Part shown: in pieces, positions 1 through 10,722 of the stretch
Layout of the letters: every line of letters starts with the position of its first letter
Position numbering within the stretch: the first letter of the stretch is position 1
Source: Eurosta solidaginis
Lineage: Eukaryota > Arthropoda > Insecta > Diptera > Tephritidae
DNA length: 64,000 nucleotides
NCBI RefSeq assembly: GCF_040869045.1
Contig: NC_090321.1
Coordinates: 78,897,183 to 78,961,182, forward strand
Direction: 5' to 3'
Notes under the pieces: generated by a model
What the model was told of the DNA's origin: nothing
Databases searched by the model: none
Seen by the model: the letters and a program-made list of their open reading frames with translations, nothing else
Position numbers and translations under genes: made by a program

Positions 1-2143
1 GAGAATAGCTGGCGCTGGTCTGAAGTTAAGTCCCAAAAAGTGTGCGCTGTTTAAAAAGGAAGTCAATTATTTGGGTCACAAGGTAACGACAGAGGGCATC
101 TGCACTGCGAAGAAAAAAATAGAGGCTGTACAGGATTGGCCAAGACCACAGAATCTACATGAATTGAGGAGTTTTCTTGGGCTGTGTACATATTACCGCC
201 GATTTGTACCAAATTTTTCCAGCGTAGCCCATAGCCTCCATGAGCTTACAAGAAAAAACAAAGCTTTTGAATGGAAGAAGGAGCAAGAAGTGGCTTTCCA
301 AACATTGAAGGAGCGTTTGTGAACTGCCCCAATGTTAGCATATCCGATTCCAGGAGCAACATTTATTCTAGATACAGATGCAAGTGGATATGCTATAGGA
401 GGCGTTTTATCACAACTGGTCGATGGACAGGAGAAGGTAGTTGCATATTACAGCCGTTCGATTGGAAAACCAGAGAGGAACTACTGTGTTACGCGGAGAG
501 AGCTGTTGGCATTGGTAGAGTGCATTAAACATTTTCACAAATACCTCTACGGCCAGCGATTCCATGTCAGGACAGATCACGCAGCATTGAAATGGCTTCT
601 GCAGTTCCGTAATCCGGAAGGACAATTGGCACGGTGGATCGAGCGACTTCAAAGCTATGACTTTTCCATTGAGCATCGAAAAGGTAGTACCCATGGAAAT
701 GCCGATGCAATGTCACGAAGGCCATGTAGTTTGGAATGCAAGCACTGTTCAAAGGCCGAGGCTAAAGAAGACATTATAGATGTCCGGCTAATGACTATAA
801 CGTGTACGGATGAATGGGACAAGGAACAACTAAGAAAGTGTCAGCTAGAAGATACAGATCTGTCACATGTTATGCAAGGGCTCGAACGAAACGAAAGACC
901 AAGCAGAGAGGATATGTCAGCAGAGAGTCCCATTGCGAAGTCATATTGGGCACAGTGGAACAGTTTGGAATTGATATCCGGTTGCTTGCATCGAGTATGG
1001 GAGAGTGAGGATGGTCAGTGCAAGAAGAAACTTATAGTTGTTCCCAGAAAGAGGATTCCTGACGTGCTCAGCGAGTTGCACAATGGTCCAAGTGGAGGCC
1101 ATCTTGGAATCACGAAGACACTCGAGAAAATTAAGCAGAGATTCTATTGGGTTGGTTGCCGTCAGTCGGTCACCGAGTGGATTGCCAATTGCGAGGTATG
1201 CAACAGAGCGAAAGGGCCCAAAACCCGAAGTCGTGGCCAGATGAAGCAGTATATTTCAGGTGCACCATTTGAAAGGATCGCCATGGATGTCGCAGGTCCA
1301 TTTCCTACTAGCAACCGCGGAAACAAATACGTACTGGTGGTTATGGATTATTTCAGTAAATGGCCAGAGGTATACCCAATCCCAAACCAAGAAGCAGAAA
1401 CAGTAGCAGAAGTGGTTAAAAACGAATGGGTTGCAAGGTATGGTGTACCAATGGAGTTACATTCTGACCAAGGCAGGAATTTTGAATCAGCTGTGTTCCA
1501 AGAACTGTGCAAGAAGTTGGGCATTCGAAAAACACGGACAACTGCATTGCATCCTCAGTCCGATGGTATGGTGGAACGTTTCAATAGAACATTGGAGGAG
1601 CATTTAAGGAAAGTAGTCGACAAGTACCATAAGGACTGGGATACACACATATCATTATTCTTGATGGCCTACCGATCGGCAGTACATGACACAACGGGCC
1701 AAACTCCCGCAAAGGTAATTTTTGGCAATGACCTTCGACTGCCAGCTGATTTGAAGTATGGGATAGATGCCGATGCGGAGAGGAATGTCAAGAAATCCAC
1801 TGATGTCTTAGAAGAAGAGCTGAGAGAGATACACGATCTGGTAAGGCAACGAGCAAAGATTATGAGTGACAAGATGAAAGCGAGGTACGATAAAGCAATT
1901 AATTCGGAAGGGTTTCAGGAAGGAGATTTGGTGCTGCTATACAACCCACAACGAAAAAAAGGTTTGTCCCCGAAATTGCAGTGTAACTGGGAAGGCCCAT
2001 ACAAAGTTGTAAAACGGATCAACGATGTAGTGTACCGCATACAAACCACTACCAAACCACGAACCAAAATGAAAGTGGTTCATTTGGAGAGATTAGCAGC
2101 GTTTAGATCGAGAGATTTGTCTGATCGGGACGATCAGACTTAG
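1..2143 (+). pseudogene. Ty3/gypsy pol, 3' part (RT thumb, RNase H, integrase)
   Basis: This is the C-terminal half of a Ty3/gypsy Pol polyprotein, cut by the window start. Reading begins in the RT thumb (YLGHKVT near 70, RSFLGLCTYYRRF near 170-215). RNase H follows (ILDTDASGYAIGG near 365, RTDHAALKWL near 570). The integrase has an HHCC zinc finger (H...H near 1080-1100, CEVCNRAK near 1190-1210), a catalytic core (DVAGPFP near 1288, HSDQGRNFES near 1460, E in MVERFNR near 1570) and a GPY/F-type tail (WEGPYKVV near 1990). One in-frame TGA at 320-322 interrupts the thumb/RNase H junction; the frame is otherwise open for 603 codons and stops at 2141-2143, 11 bp before the LTR. No env frame follows. 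The single nonsense change makes this copy inactive unless read through, but it is young-looking. It shares LTR and tail with the element at 46.9-50.7 kb. Confidence 0.93.
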
Positions 2144-2154
2144 GTGGAGGGCAG
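2142..2154 (+). other. Polypurine tract of the gypsy element
   Basis: The purine-rich AGGTGGAGGGCAG lies directly against the LTR start TGTTACG, where plus-strand DNA priming occurs in LTR retrotransposons. The same tract lies beside the 3' LTR of the minus-strand element at 47543-47555. Confidence 0.75.
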
Positions 2155-2826
2155 TGTTACGAATATTAGCAAAACTAAGGAGTGCTGCCAGCTCTAAGCC
2201 GATCTAAGCAGTGACGTGAATGCACATCAATAATTCAATCATTATGTATCTACATAAACGAATCAATAATTGCGTCTACACATATGTACACATTCCGACG
2301 AGCAACATTTACATACAAGGCAGCGAGAGATGAGATGTCACACACCGATGAATTTACTTATACGCTTATGTGTGTGCGGGAGACTGTAAACTACAAACAC
2401 ATGCATATACCTTATCTGAGTTGTCACAAGAGAGAGCAATAATTTGTGCACGTAGTTGTGGCTGGCGATTTTGTAGCCGAAACAACTAGTAACTTCTGGA
2501 AATCGAAGAGCCTAGAAGTATGCAGCGTAAACTATAAAAGCGATGCAGGCGAGTAAGAAGTAATTCAGTTTGATTTGAATTGTCAAGCAGTTACGAGTAA
2601 GACGATATCTAGCGAGCAATAGCACTATTATTTTGAAAGTCAGTTTCCTTTAAGATATGAGTTTGGTTATTAAGCTATTCGTTGCACAGTTTGAGTGTTA
2701 TTGTGAAGTATTTTAATAAAGGCCATTTTTCCGTTATTCAATATTGGAGTTATTTATTCAACAGTTTGGCGATACGATCCTAGCAAAAGGGCAAATAAGA
2801 GGATTTGCAAATAAAAATTCGTTACA
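2155..2826 (+). repeat. 3' LTR of Ty3/gypsy element
   Basis: This 672-bp LTR begins TGTTACGAATATT and ends AAAATTCGTTACA. Two reverse-complement copies at 46872-47542 and 50080-50748 define the ends. AATAAAGG near 2715-2722 is a plausible polyadenylation signal. The next four bases are ATAT, equal to the target duplication of the second copy, and the flank then continues as the 331-bp satellite, so the element landed inside that array. The 5' LTR is outside the window. Confidence 0.93.
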
Positions 2827-4140
2827 ATATAATTTAGAAAATCTTGCGCAGTTCAAGAGATATGGCGCCAAATCGGGTTTCGGGGTCATATGTGTACAGA
2901 TAAACTCCACTTTTTCATTGAAGGGTTAATTATGGAACTCTCAATCGAATTGTCGTTTAATCTACAAATGGATACCCACATATTGCCCAAAAAAAAAATG
3001 TCTTATCCTGCTTGGTTCAAGAGATATGCACACTAATCGGTTTCTAATCAGCACTGATCGACTAACCCATCAGTGTGCGGTAGAAATTGAGCCGTTATAG
3101 ATAGAACTTTAGATCAAATTTTGGATGGTGCTAAACGGGGATGGCTATCTAATGCAAAAATAAAATTTAGAAAACCTTGCGTAGTTCAAGAGATATGGCT
3201 CCAAATCGGGTTTCGGGGTCATATGTGTACCGATAAACTCCATTTTTTCATTGAAGGGTTAATTATGGAACTCTCAATCAAATTGTCGTTTAATCTACAA
3301 ATGAATACCCACATATTGCCCAAAAAAAATTTCCTATCCTGCTTGGTTCAAGAGATATGCACACTAATCGGTTTCTAATCAGCACTGATCGACTAACCCA
3401 TCAGTGTGCGGTAGAAATTGAGCCGTTATAGATAGAACATTGGATAAAATTGCGAATGGTGCTAAACGGGGATGGCTATCTAATGCAAAAATATAATTTA
3501 GAAAATCTTGCGCAGTTCAAGAGATATGGCTCCAAATCGGGTTTCGGGGTCATATGTGTACCGATAAACTCCATTTTTTCATTGAAGGGTTAATTATGGA
3601 ACTCTCAATCAAATTGTCGTTTAATCTACAAATGAATACCCACATATTGCCCAAAAAAAATTTCCTATCCTGCTTGGTTCAAGAGATATGCACACTAATC
3701 GGTTTCTATTCAGCACTGATCGACTAACCCATCAGTGTGCGGTAGAAATTGAGCCGTTATAGATAGAACATTGGATCAAATTGTGAATGGTGCTAAACGG
3801 GGATGGCTATCTAATGCAAAAATATAATTTAGAAAATCTTGCGCAGTTCAAGAGATATGGCGCCAAATCGGGTTTCGGGGTCATATGTGTACCGATAAAC
3901 TCCATTTTTTCATTGAAGGGTTAATTATGGAACTCTCAATCAAATTGTCATTTAATCTACAAATGGATACCTACATATTGCCCAAAAAAAAATTACCTAT
4001 CCTGCTTAGTTCAAGAGATATGCACACTAATCGGTTTTTAATCAACACTGATCGACTAACCCATCAGTGTGCGGTAAAAATTGAACCGTTATAGATAGAA
4101 CATTGGATCAAATTGTGAATGGTGCTAAACGGGGATGGCG
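2827..4140. repeat. Tandem satellite, about 331-bp unit, nearly 4 copies
   Basis: The marker GGTGCTAAACGGGG occurs at 3127, 3458, 3789 and 4121, giving periods of 331, 331 and 332. Units are highly similar, and each contains the motif GTTCAAGAGATATG twice. The first unit is cut by the gypsy LTR and the last ends at about 4140. Short frames of 60-85 codons inside the units are copies of the repeat and not genes. Confidence 0.93.
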
Positions 4141-5218
4141 TGAAACTTTAAAGCTTTCCATTTAAACTTGGCTATAGATGCGTCAATCTACAAGGCTCCG
4201 AGGAAACCCTTTTCTTTCCTAAAGTTAAAATTTGTGAGATTTCCCACTTCATGTACGAAACATAGAAAAATTTCCGCCTGCGGCGCTTTTCTTTTATAAA
4301 ATTCAAATTTGTGAGGTTTTCCTATTTCATGTCCAAAAAATGCGACGCTTTTCTTTAATAAGCTTTAAATTCCAGATGTTTTCGATTTCATGTAAAAAGC
4401 TAACAAAATCAATATGGTAAACAGAATGAAATGAATAAGCATTAGGTCTGAGACTTATGGCAGGATTTTGTAGCCTTTGACAGACATAGAGGAAGATTTG
4501 CAAATATGCTTTGGTTATTTCAAAGCGAAGTAAGTAAACTGTATTGTTTATTTTATGGCGGTGTCAAAGCGAAGTAACGCAGAAAAAGCACTTATGTCAG
4601 TCTGTGTTAAGATTACAACAGAACGGCTTGCAGTTTTATTCGCTTTGATCCGCAAAATTGTTCTATAACAGATTAACTTTTCGTTACGTATTGAAGTCGA
4701 AGCATTGCCAAAGTTAAAGTCGTACGCGAAGCCAATGGCAAAAATAGTTATACCGTACACATCTGGCACTATCAAATACTCGTTGATAGTTTAACGAATA
4801 CGCATGTATGCATTCCTTGTTTTCGTTTGTTTAATTTCAACAACGAAAAAAAAGCGATAATTGTCCCGGCCGGTTTTTCGCTAATAACTTTAAAAATGTT
4901 TAAAAAAAAATAGTTTCCGCTAATGAATTCTGAATCTTGACGAAAATACGCGTCTTTGGATACTAGTTTCGACAAGTTCGACGCAAATTTTAAGTGCAAA
5001 ACTTAAGTCTCTAATATTACCAAATTTCGGTATTTAAAAGCTATTTTTTCATAAACCAAGAGTTTCCTAGAGTTGCGGATGATAATTTTGTGATTTTTAG
5101 GACTCCCCCCACCACCCGAAAAAAAAAAGTTGGAAAATCGTGGCACCTTATATAAAATATTCCCCCTTTCATCCATACAAAACGTTGAATTCTGTATACG
5201 TTCTTATGCATATGTAAA
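4141..5218. other. Non-coding AT-rich stretch
   Basis: No convincing gene is visible. Degenerate repeats of about 75 bp (TTCATGT followed by GCGCTTTTCTTT-like blocks) occupy 4200-4400. A small perfect stem ACTATCAA/TTGATAGT lies near 4768-4790. Confidence 0.5.
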
Positions 5219-5389
5219 GCGCCAAATACACGACACGAACATTTCCGCGAAAATTTCCGTTATGTCATGTTTCTGCGACCTTCTCTGTCGTGTATGGTGC
5301 TGTTTGCCAGTTCGCGCAAATGTTCGCCAAAAATCAAAATATTTTAATTTTTGGCGAAAATTTGCGGAACTGTTCGTGCGTGTATGGCG
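5219..5389. mobile_element. Fold-back MITE with CGCCAWACACG ends
   Basis: The left end (GCGCCAAATACACGACACGA) pairs with the right end (TCGTGCGTGTATGGCG). A near-perfect internal palindrome spans about 5323-5355, centred on AAAATATTTTAAT. Open frames of 70-90 codons over this element are by-products of the palindrome. No transposase is present. Confidence 0.6.
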
Positions 5390-6514
5390 AAATAGCTCAT
5401 AATCGTAGTAATTTCTGAACGGAACAGAGTAGCGACTACCTCACAGTTTACATCGAGTAAATGCCTAAAAAATAACGAGTGACGGCTCTTATTATATTTA
5501 TCCTCTTTGTAATAACTGCAATTAGTCCAAACATAGCACACAAAATATTTAATAGGCAACTCTGTTTTGTGAGAGAGCGATCAGCTGACACGTTGTTACG
5601 GAAAAAATCAAAATTGTTTTCATTTCTACGTTCCGGGCTACGTACGTACGTGCGTTGAGCGTCGGTGAGTTTTCGTTTACATTAAACACTCATAAGTTAG
5701 TTCGGGTCAGCTAACACGTTTTTTCTACGTACGTTCGTGGGTAACTGCCGCTTTACACTTTTACCCTGCATAAAATGGCGGTGTGGCAGTGCAACTCTGC
5801 TAAACCAGCTGAACATGACAATTTATTTTCGTAACTTCACATATTTTTAGCGAAGAAAATTGAAATAAAGGAAATAATTGCTAATGAATTTTTATTATCA
5901 TTTGACAGCGCGTTTGTGAAAATCAACTAAACGGCTCCGGCGATTAACAACGAGATTGACTGAGTTTTGTGTGGGTTAGTGCAGTCGGGTGGCTTCGTGA
6001 CACACGTATTTGTTGTCGGCAACACGTTGATGAAAATCAAAAATTTTTAATTTTTTCATTTTACGCTTGCTTATTTGATAGTAGCGGGGTGTGATTGACA
6101 GCAGTGTTGTATTTAGTTTGTTTGACTACAAATGCGCGGAAGAACAGCAATTCATATTAAAATTTATTGCAAATTATCAATGTATTACGTTTTGCGTACA
6201 AGCTTTTCATCAACAATTTCTTTTTATCACTCTTTTCCCTTTTCTTTTTATTTAATAAAATTGCTGTACTTGCAAGTAAAAAAAATCATCATCCGATGAC
6301 GACATATTCACGTCCGAATGCTACGGTTTCTGAATGCAAATGTTGATTGATGGCTTTTTATTTGATAGCCGCGTGGCAAGCGTCAAATACCCGAAACACT
6401 TACATACAAAAATTCAGTCAATCTCGGTGCTAATCGCCAGAGCCCTTAATAAACGGGCTAGTCATTTATGTTCTTTGCATGCACTATAAATGTTGAAAAC
6501 TTTTTGGGGTAGGA
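5390..6514. other. Non-coding stretch
   Basis: No supported gene. Contains runs of GTACGTACGTACG-like sequence near 5640-5660 and 5725-5735 and AT-rich DNA. No splice-bounded frame resembling a protein family was seen. Confidence 0.45.
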
Positions 6515-6858
6515 CCCTACAAAAATCGCGAGTACTCCATGCATGCATGTATGGAGTTCTCGCTATGGACCAACCGAGTGCTCCAAAATTAACCACAATT
6601 CATACAAAAAATGTGGTCCAATTAACATTGCGATGTCCTAGGACCGGACCATATACTCCAGCTCCGCATTACATCAGAGTAATCCATGGAGTACCACAGT
6701 CCAATAAACATCGTGTAGTGATTACAATCGTTAAAAACGAGCAATGATCGGCTTACAATATGTTCGTGTAGAAATACGAGTTGGTCCATTGCTGCATTAC
6801 AGTGGAGTACAAGGGTAAGTACTCCAGTGGACCACATGATCCAACGATTTTTGCAGGG
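6515..6858. mobile_element. MITE family A (CCCTGCAAAAATCG termini), copy 1
   Basis: A 344-bp element with terminal inverted repeats CCCTACAAAAATCG and CGATTTTTGCAGGG. A second copy in reverse orientation lies at 20494-20838. Internally it contains several inverted GGAGTACTC/GAGTACTCC blocks. No coding capacity; superfamily not assignable from the ends alone. Confidence 0.85.
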
Positions 6859-6894
6859 GAGTTACTCTATTAAGGCCTTACCATTTACTTAGGC

Positions 6895-7251
6895 GGCCAC
6901 CGTGGTGTAATGGTAGCGTGCTCCGCCTACCACACCTTATGCCATGGGTTCACACCCCGGGCAAAGCAACATCAAAATTTTAGAAATAAGGTTTTTCAAT
7001 TAGAAGAAAATTTTTCTAAGCGGGGTCGCCCCTCAGAAGTGTTTCGCAAGCGCTCCGGGTGTATTTCTGCCATGAAAAGCTCTCAGTGAAAACTCATCTG
7101 CCTTGCAGATGCCGTTCGGAGTCGGCATAAAACATGTAGGTCCCGTTCGGCCAATTTGTAGGGAAAATCAAGAGGAGCACGACGCAAATTGGAAGAGAAG
7201 CTCAGCCTTAGATCTCTTCGGAGGTTATCGCGCCTTACATTTATTTTTATT
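6895..7251 (+). mobile_element. tRNA-derived SINE
   Basis: The head is tRNA-like with an RNA polymerase III A box (TGGTGTAATGG, 6903-6913) and B box (GGTTCACACCC, 6947-6957). About 290 bp of unrelated body follow, ending in a T/A-rich tail. A perfect 12-bp direct repeat, ATTTACTTAGGC, lies at 6883-6894 and 7252-7263, the expected target-site duplication of LINE-mediated insertion. The head should not be annotated as a functional tRNA because the anticodon arm and acceptor stem do not close properly. Confidence 0.88.
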
Positions 7252-7263
7252 ATTTACTTAGGC

Positions 7264-8839
7264 AAACATTTATTTCAGAAAAGAAAACGAGTCCTTTATG
7301 GCTGCGATATGATGAAAAATATGAGCCTTATGATAAGAGTGTTCAGAAAACACAGTAACTTTAGAACCGATATTCATATTTTATTCTGAACACATTTTCT
7401 TTCCCATTCAATTTGATTAGAACCAAAGCATTTCCTGCTGTTCCTCTTATATTGAAAATAAGTATGGAAAAATAATTAAAACAAAATTTTTAAGTTAAAG
7501 GTTTTATTGAAAACAAAACTTACATGAAGTAATAATAATACTAAAAGCTAGAAAATAATTAGGTGGGTCCTAGGTACTAGTTATCACACTCCTCATCAAT
7601 CTAGGGCGTTGATCAGACAATTAGATAAAAGCGTTGGGCGCGTGAAATTTCTAAAAATGTGAGGCGTAGTAGCATAACCTGATTAAGGTTCAGTTGGTCT
7701 TAAATATAACTATCAATAGAAATTTGACGCGGCCAACGCTTTTTTTTAATTGTCTGATCCATGATGCAATTACAAGGTGACTGTCGTTGGCAGCTTTCCT
7801 TTCTAATCCGCCATATTGAACTCGCACTCTGAAACTCAATTTGCCTCTTTGCGAAACGGCTTTTTTATTCAGAAGAAAAAGTGTCCTAAATACCACACAA
7901 ATCAATTTTTCTGAAAAACTATGCAACGACGTCACTTTTTTCTCCAAATCTTTTTTGTGTTGACTTTTATACAATTCGAATTCGTGACAATTTTCATAAA
8001 ATAATTTTGTTTATCTAACAAAATTATAGAAATTTTAATATTTTCGTCGTAAAATAAAGGTAATTTGTTTAAAATAATCATTATAATACATAATTAAATG
8101 ATATTTTTAATCGGGTCATTTGCTTTTCCTTTCCAAATGCTTTTTTTCCTGCTCTTTGCCGTTCTCAGGCGTATTCCGAAAGCATTTCTTCCGCCTGTAG
8201 CAAATATTTCAGGTGTCACACAGGCACACTTTTGTTAACCCTGGAGTTTACGTCGCTAAACCCCACTCATATATATTGGCAGAGTTAGCGCTCGAAAGTT
8301 CATTACAAGCGCTAGTACAATGTAATATTATTCGTCTGTAGCTCGTAGATTAGCACATCTCGGTCAGCAAGCAATAGTGGTTAAATACTCATTGTAAAGC
8401 GGTCCATCAGAAAACTTTGAAACAGTTTATGGCGGAGTGAACATGCCTGGTTTTAGCCTTAAGCACATTACCATACTGATGGTCAGTGTACCCGTGGGCC
8501 ATTCGATGGTGAATGACGAGAAAGTTTCATACTTATGTACATTCTTTACAACCTTCTTTAAATTTTAGCCCGCAGGTTATCCCATCCTGTCTGAGGTGCT
8601 TACTGGTTAATCTTGGATGGGGCTGTGAGACGTGCCTTAGTCTTTATTTAATTGCCTATTATTTCTTATTCTATTTAGTTCATTTAGTCACTCATTATTA
8701 CAAGGGCATCTTTCCTGACAATTTGTTACAATATAAGTCCTCAATACATAATCCTTCCAAAGACTTTACTCGACTCTGCGCCACGTATGCTTGTTCCTCC
8801 TCCAACTCCAAAATATTTTGATGTCACTGCTACCGGACT
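7264..8839. other. Non-coding stretch with a 43-bp inverted repeat
   Basis: No supported gene. GATCAGACAATTA...AAAGCGTTGG at about 7610-7653 pairs with the reverse complement at about 7714-7759 (CCAACGC...TAATTGTCTGATC), with a spacer of about 60 bp. It could be a small fold-back element or a structured transcript. Confidence 0.5.
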
Positions 8840-9115
8840 GTATGTAATATTTGTTCCAAATATGAGCCAAATCGGACATCATAGGTCGCTTTCTATTCAT
8901 GTATGTATTATGTGTTCCAAATATGGACCAAATCGGACCACAAATACGATTTTTGTGACTATCTCGATCCTTGCGCCACCTAGCACCGATTGTTTTCATA
9001 GGTCGCTTTCTATTCCTGTATGTAGTATGTGCTCCAAATATGAGCCAATTAGGACCGCAAATACGATTTTTGTAAATATATCGATCCTTCCGCCACCTAG
9101 CGGCGTTTTTTTCTT
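8840..9115. repeat. Imperfect tandem repeat, about 118-bp unit
   Basis: CATAGGTCGCTTTCTATTC recurs at about 8879 and 8997. Each unit ends in CGATCCTTSCGCCACCTAGC and contains CAAATATGRRCCAA. A partial third copy precedes them. Confidence 0.75.
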
Positions 9116-9640
9116 ATTATTGCATTATCATCGGGTTCTGAACTATATTCTAAGTTTCAAGCTTGTAGCTTATCGGGAAGTTACTTAAATTTCAATTACA
9201 AAATTCGTTCACAACGGCCGTGCATGCGGCCGTGCGACCTGCTTGTCAAGTCATGCTAAATAAAACCGTTTAAAAACGCTTCGCCTAATCTAATTATTGT
9301 TCATATATTAGCAATGTATGTACATAAGTATGTATTTGGGATTTTTTTAATTGCAACCACAAATTGTCTCTGAGGTATAGCCTGGTTGGTGTGTCGAGCT
9401 TTCGTATGTTTTCACGTCGGTATGCTCCACTTTAAAGACTCCCTCCTCTAGCAAAATCCGCACTGAACTGACCTATCGTAATCCCTTATGTAGTCATATA
9501 AGAACAAAATTATGAGCTTAATAGAAGTCTGATCGCACTGAATGAATCGGATGAAAAGAGGCTCATACCGAACGACCACTGTAAGAAGGGTAATTTTTGG
9601 TTCTTTAATGAGCTCATAATGAGTGTAAACGTTTTAGGCA
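9116..9640. other. Non-coding stretch
   Basis: Nothing gene-like was recognised. AT-rich DNA with a small GGCCGTGCATGCGGCCGTGC palindrome near 9216-9235. Confidence 0.4.
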
Positions 9641-10262
9641 TTGTGAATGAAACTAAGTCAAATATTGATCGAAGAGTAAAGATGTTGCAGGCGCAAATTT
9701 CGGTGGAAAGCAGCGGAGCGTAACAAAATTCTAGTAGGTCACTTCCACCACACCAAAAACTTTAACACAATTTTGAACATAATTTAAGCACAGAAATACA
9801 CTGATTCGAGTTTTAGAGAGTAAAAGTTAAAATTCTGAACACATTAGCTGAAAAAAGTGTACAAATAATTATCAAATAACAAATACAGACAGTGGTAGTT
9901 AACAAATTCTGCTGTGGTAAGTGGTGAATGTGACCTACTAGAGGTTTTGTGAAGGTTGCTTCACACTATTTTTCGTCCCTGGAACATCTTTACTCTTCGA
10001 TCAATCTTTGACCAAAGAGGATAAATACAAATTGTATTTATCCTCTTTGCTTTGACTAAGTGTGATATCTTCTGCATAGACGTCAAAATTCCAAAGTGAT
10101 TGGATCACCTGATTTGTAATTGACTATCGCTGTCTCATTCTGTATCTCTTTCTATCACCCGCTGAAGATATGCGCCGCCATATTGAACACGCTGTCAATA
10201 CGCTAAAAAGTAGCCATATTGAACATCCTGTCAGGCAGTTGACAGATAAGATATCACACTCA
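9641..10262. mobile_element. Fold-back element with long inverted arms and a 37-bp palindrome
   Basis: Arms near 9665-9760 (GATCGAAGAGTAAAGATGTT, then CTAGTAGGTCAC) pair with arms near 9915-10005 (GTGACCTACTAG, then AACATCTTTACTCTTCGATC). Immediately after is a palindrome at 10013-10049: an 18-nt arm starting CAAAGAGGATAAATAC, one central base, and its exact complement. GTGTGATATCTT at about 10060 pairs with AAGATATCACAC at about 10249. No coding region. Confidence 0.65.
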
Positions 10263-10466
10263 GTTTTATTCACAATGGCGTTAGGTGTGTTTTGACTTTT
10301 TTTTTTACTCTGAATGTTTATTGGGTATGTAGTATTCTATATAGTACATATACCAATACCACACACTACGCCTATGCCTACACATTCTCTTGTACTCCAT
10401 ACAGTACATATGTACTATACTCTTCAGCTGTCTAGTGGTAGTTTTGTTGTTTTCTTTGTGTACTTT

Positions 10467-10500
10467 TCAGTTATTTTGTGCGCAGCGTAGTAGTGAGTCG
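10467..10500 (+). promoter_or_regulatory. Candidate Inr + DPE core promoter of the DUF4806-like gene
   Basis: TCAGTT at 10467-10472 fits the arthropod initiator (TCAKTY) with the A at 10469 as +1. AGTCG at 10496-10500 falls exactly at +28 to +32, where the downstream promoter element is expected. The first ATG of the gene is 88 bp downstream. Position and spacing are seen; promoter activity is inferred. Confidence 0.45.
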
Positions 10501-10556
10501 ATGTTTTCATTGGCAAATAATATACATAAATATTTAAATAAATAAATAACTGCAAA

Positions 10557-10722
10557 ATGATAAGTAAACGGCATTTGATTCATATTAACTCTGTGAAAAT
10601 GAATAATTTTATAGCCCAGTTCAGAAGATTGCAGCAAGAAGTTAGTAGAACTAATCCCGAATACTGTAAATCGAACGAAGAAATTTTAGTTTATATGGCT
10701 CAGCAATTCGACGAGTTGAAAA
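10557..10722 (+). CDS. DUF4806-like gene, exon 1
   Basis: Fifty-five codons plus one base from ATG to the donor AAAA|GTGAGT. The peptide MISKRHLIHINSVKMNNFIA is followed by a helix-prone FRRLQQEVSR segment. Stops lie upstream in frame, so this is the first coding exon if the ATG at 10557 is used. Confidence 0.78.

Noticed and set aside
1..2826. Endogenous retrovirus with an envelope gene
   Set aside because: Only 11 bp separate the pol stop and the LTR, leaving no room for env; it is a plain Ty3/gypsy retrotransposon.
3121..4094. Frames of 69-85 codons in the 331-bp satellite
   Set aside because: They repeat with the satellite and have no domain, start context or splice signals.
2827..4140. 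CRISPR-like array
   Set aside because: Units are 331 bp with no short repeat-spacer alternation, and the window is eukaryotic.
6895..6975. Possible tRNA gene from clear A and B boxes
   Set aside because: The 5' and 3' parts do not form an acceptor stem, the body continues as a SINE, and target duplications flank the whole.
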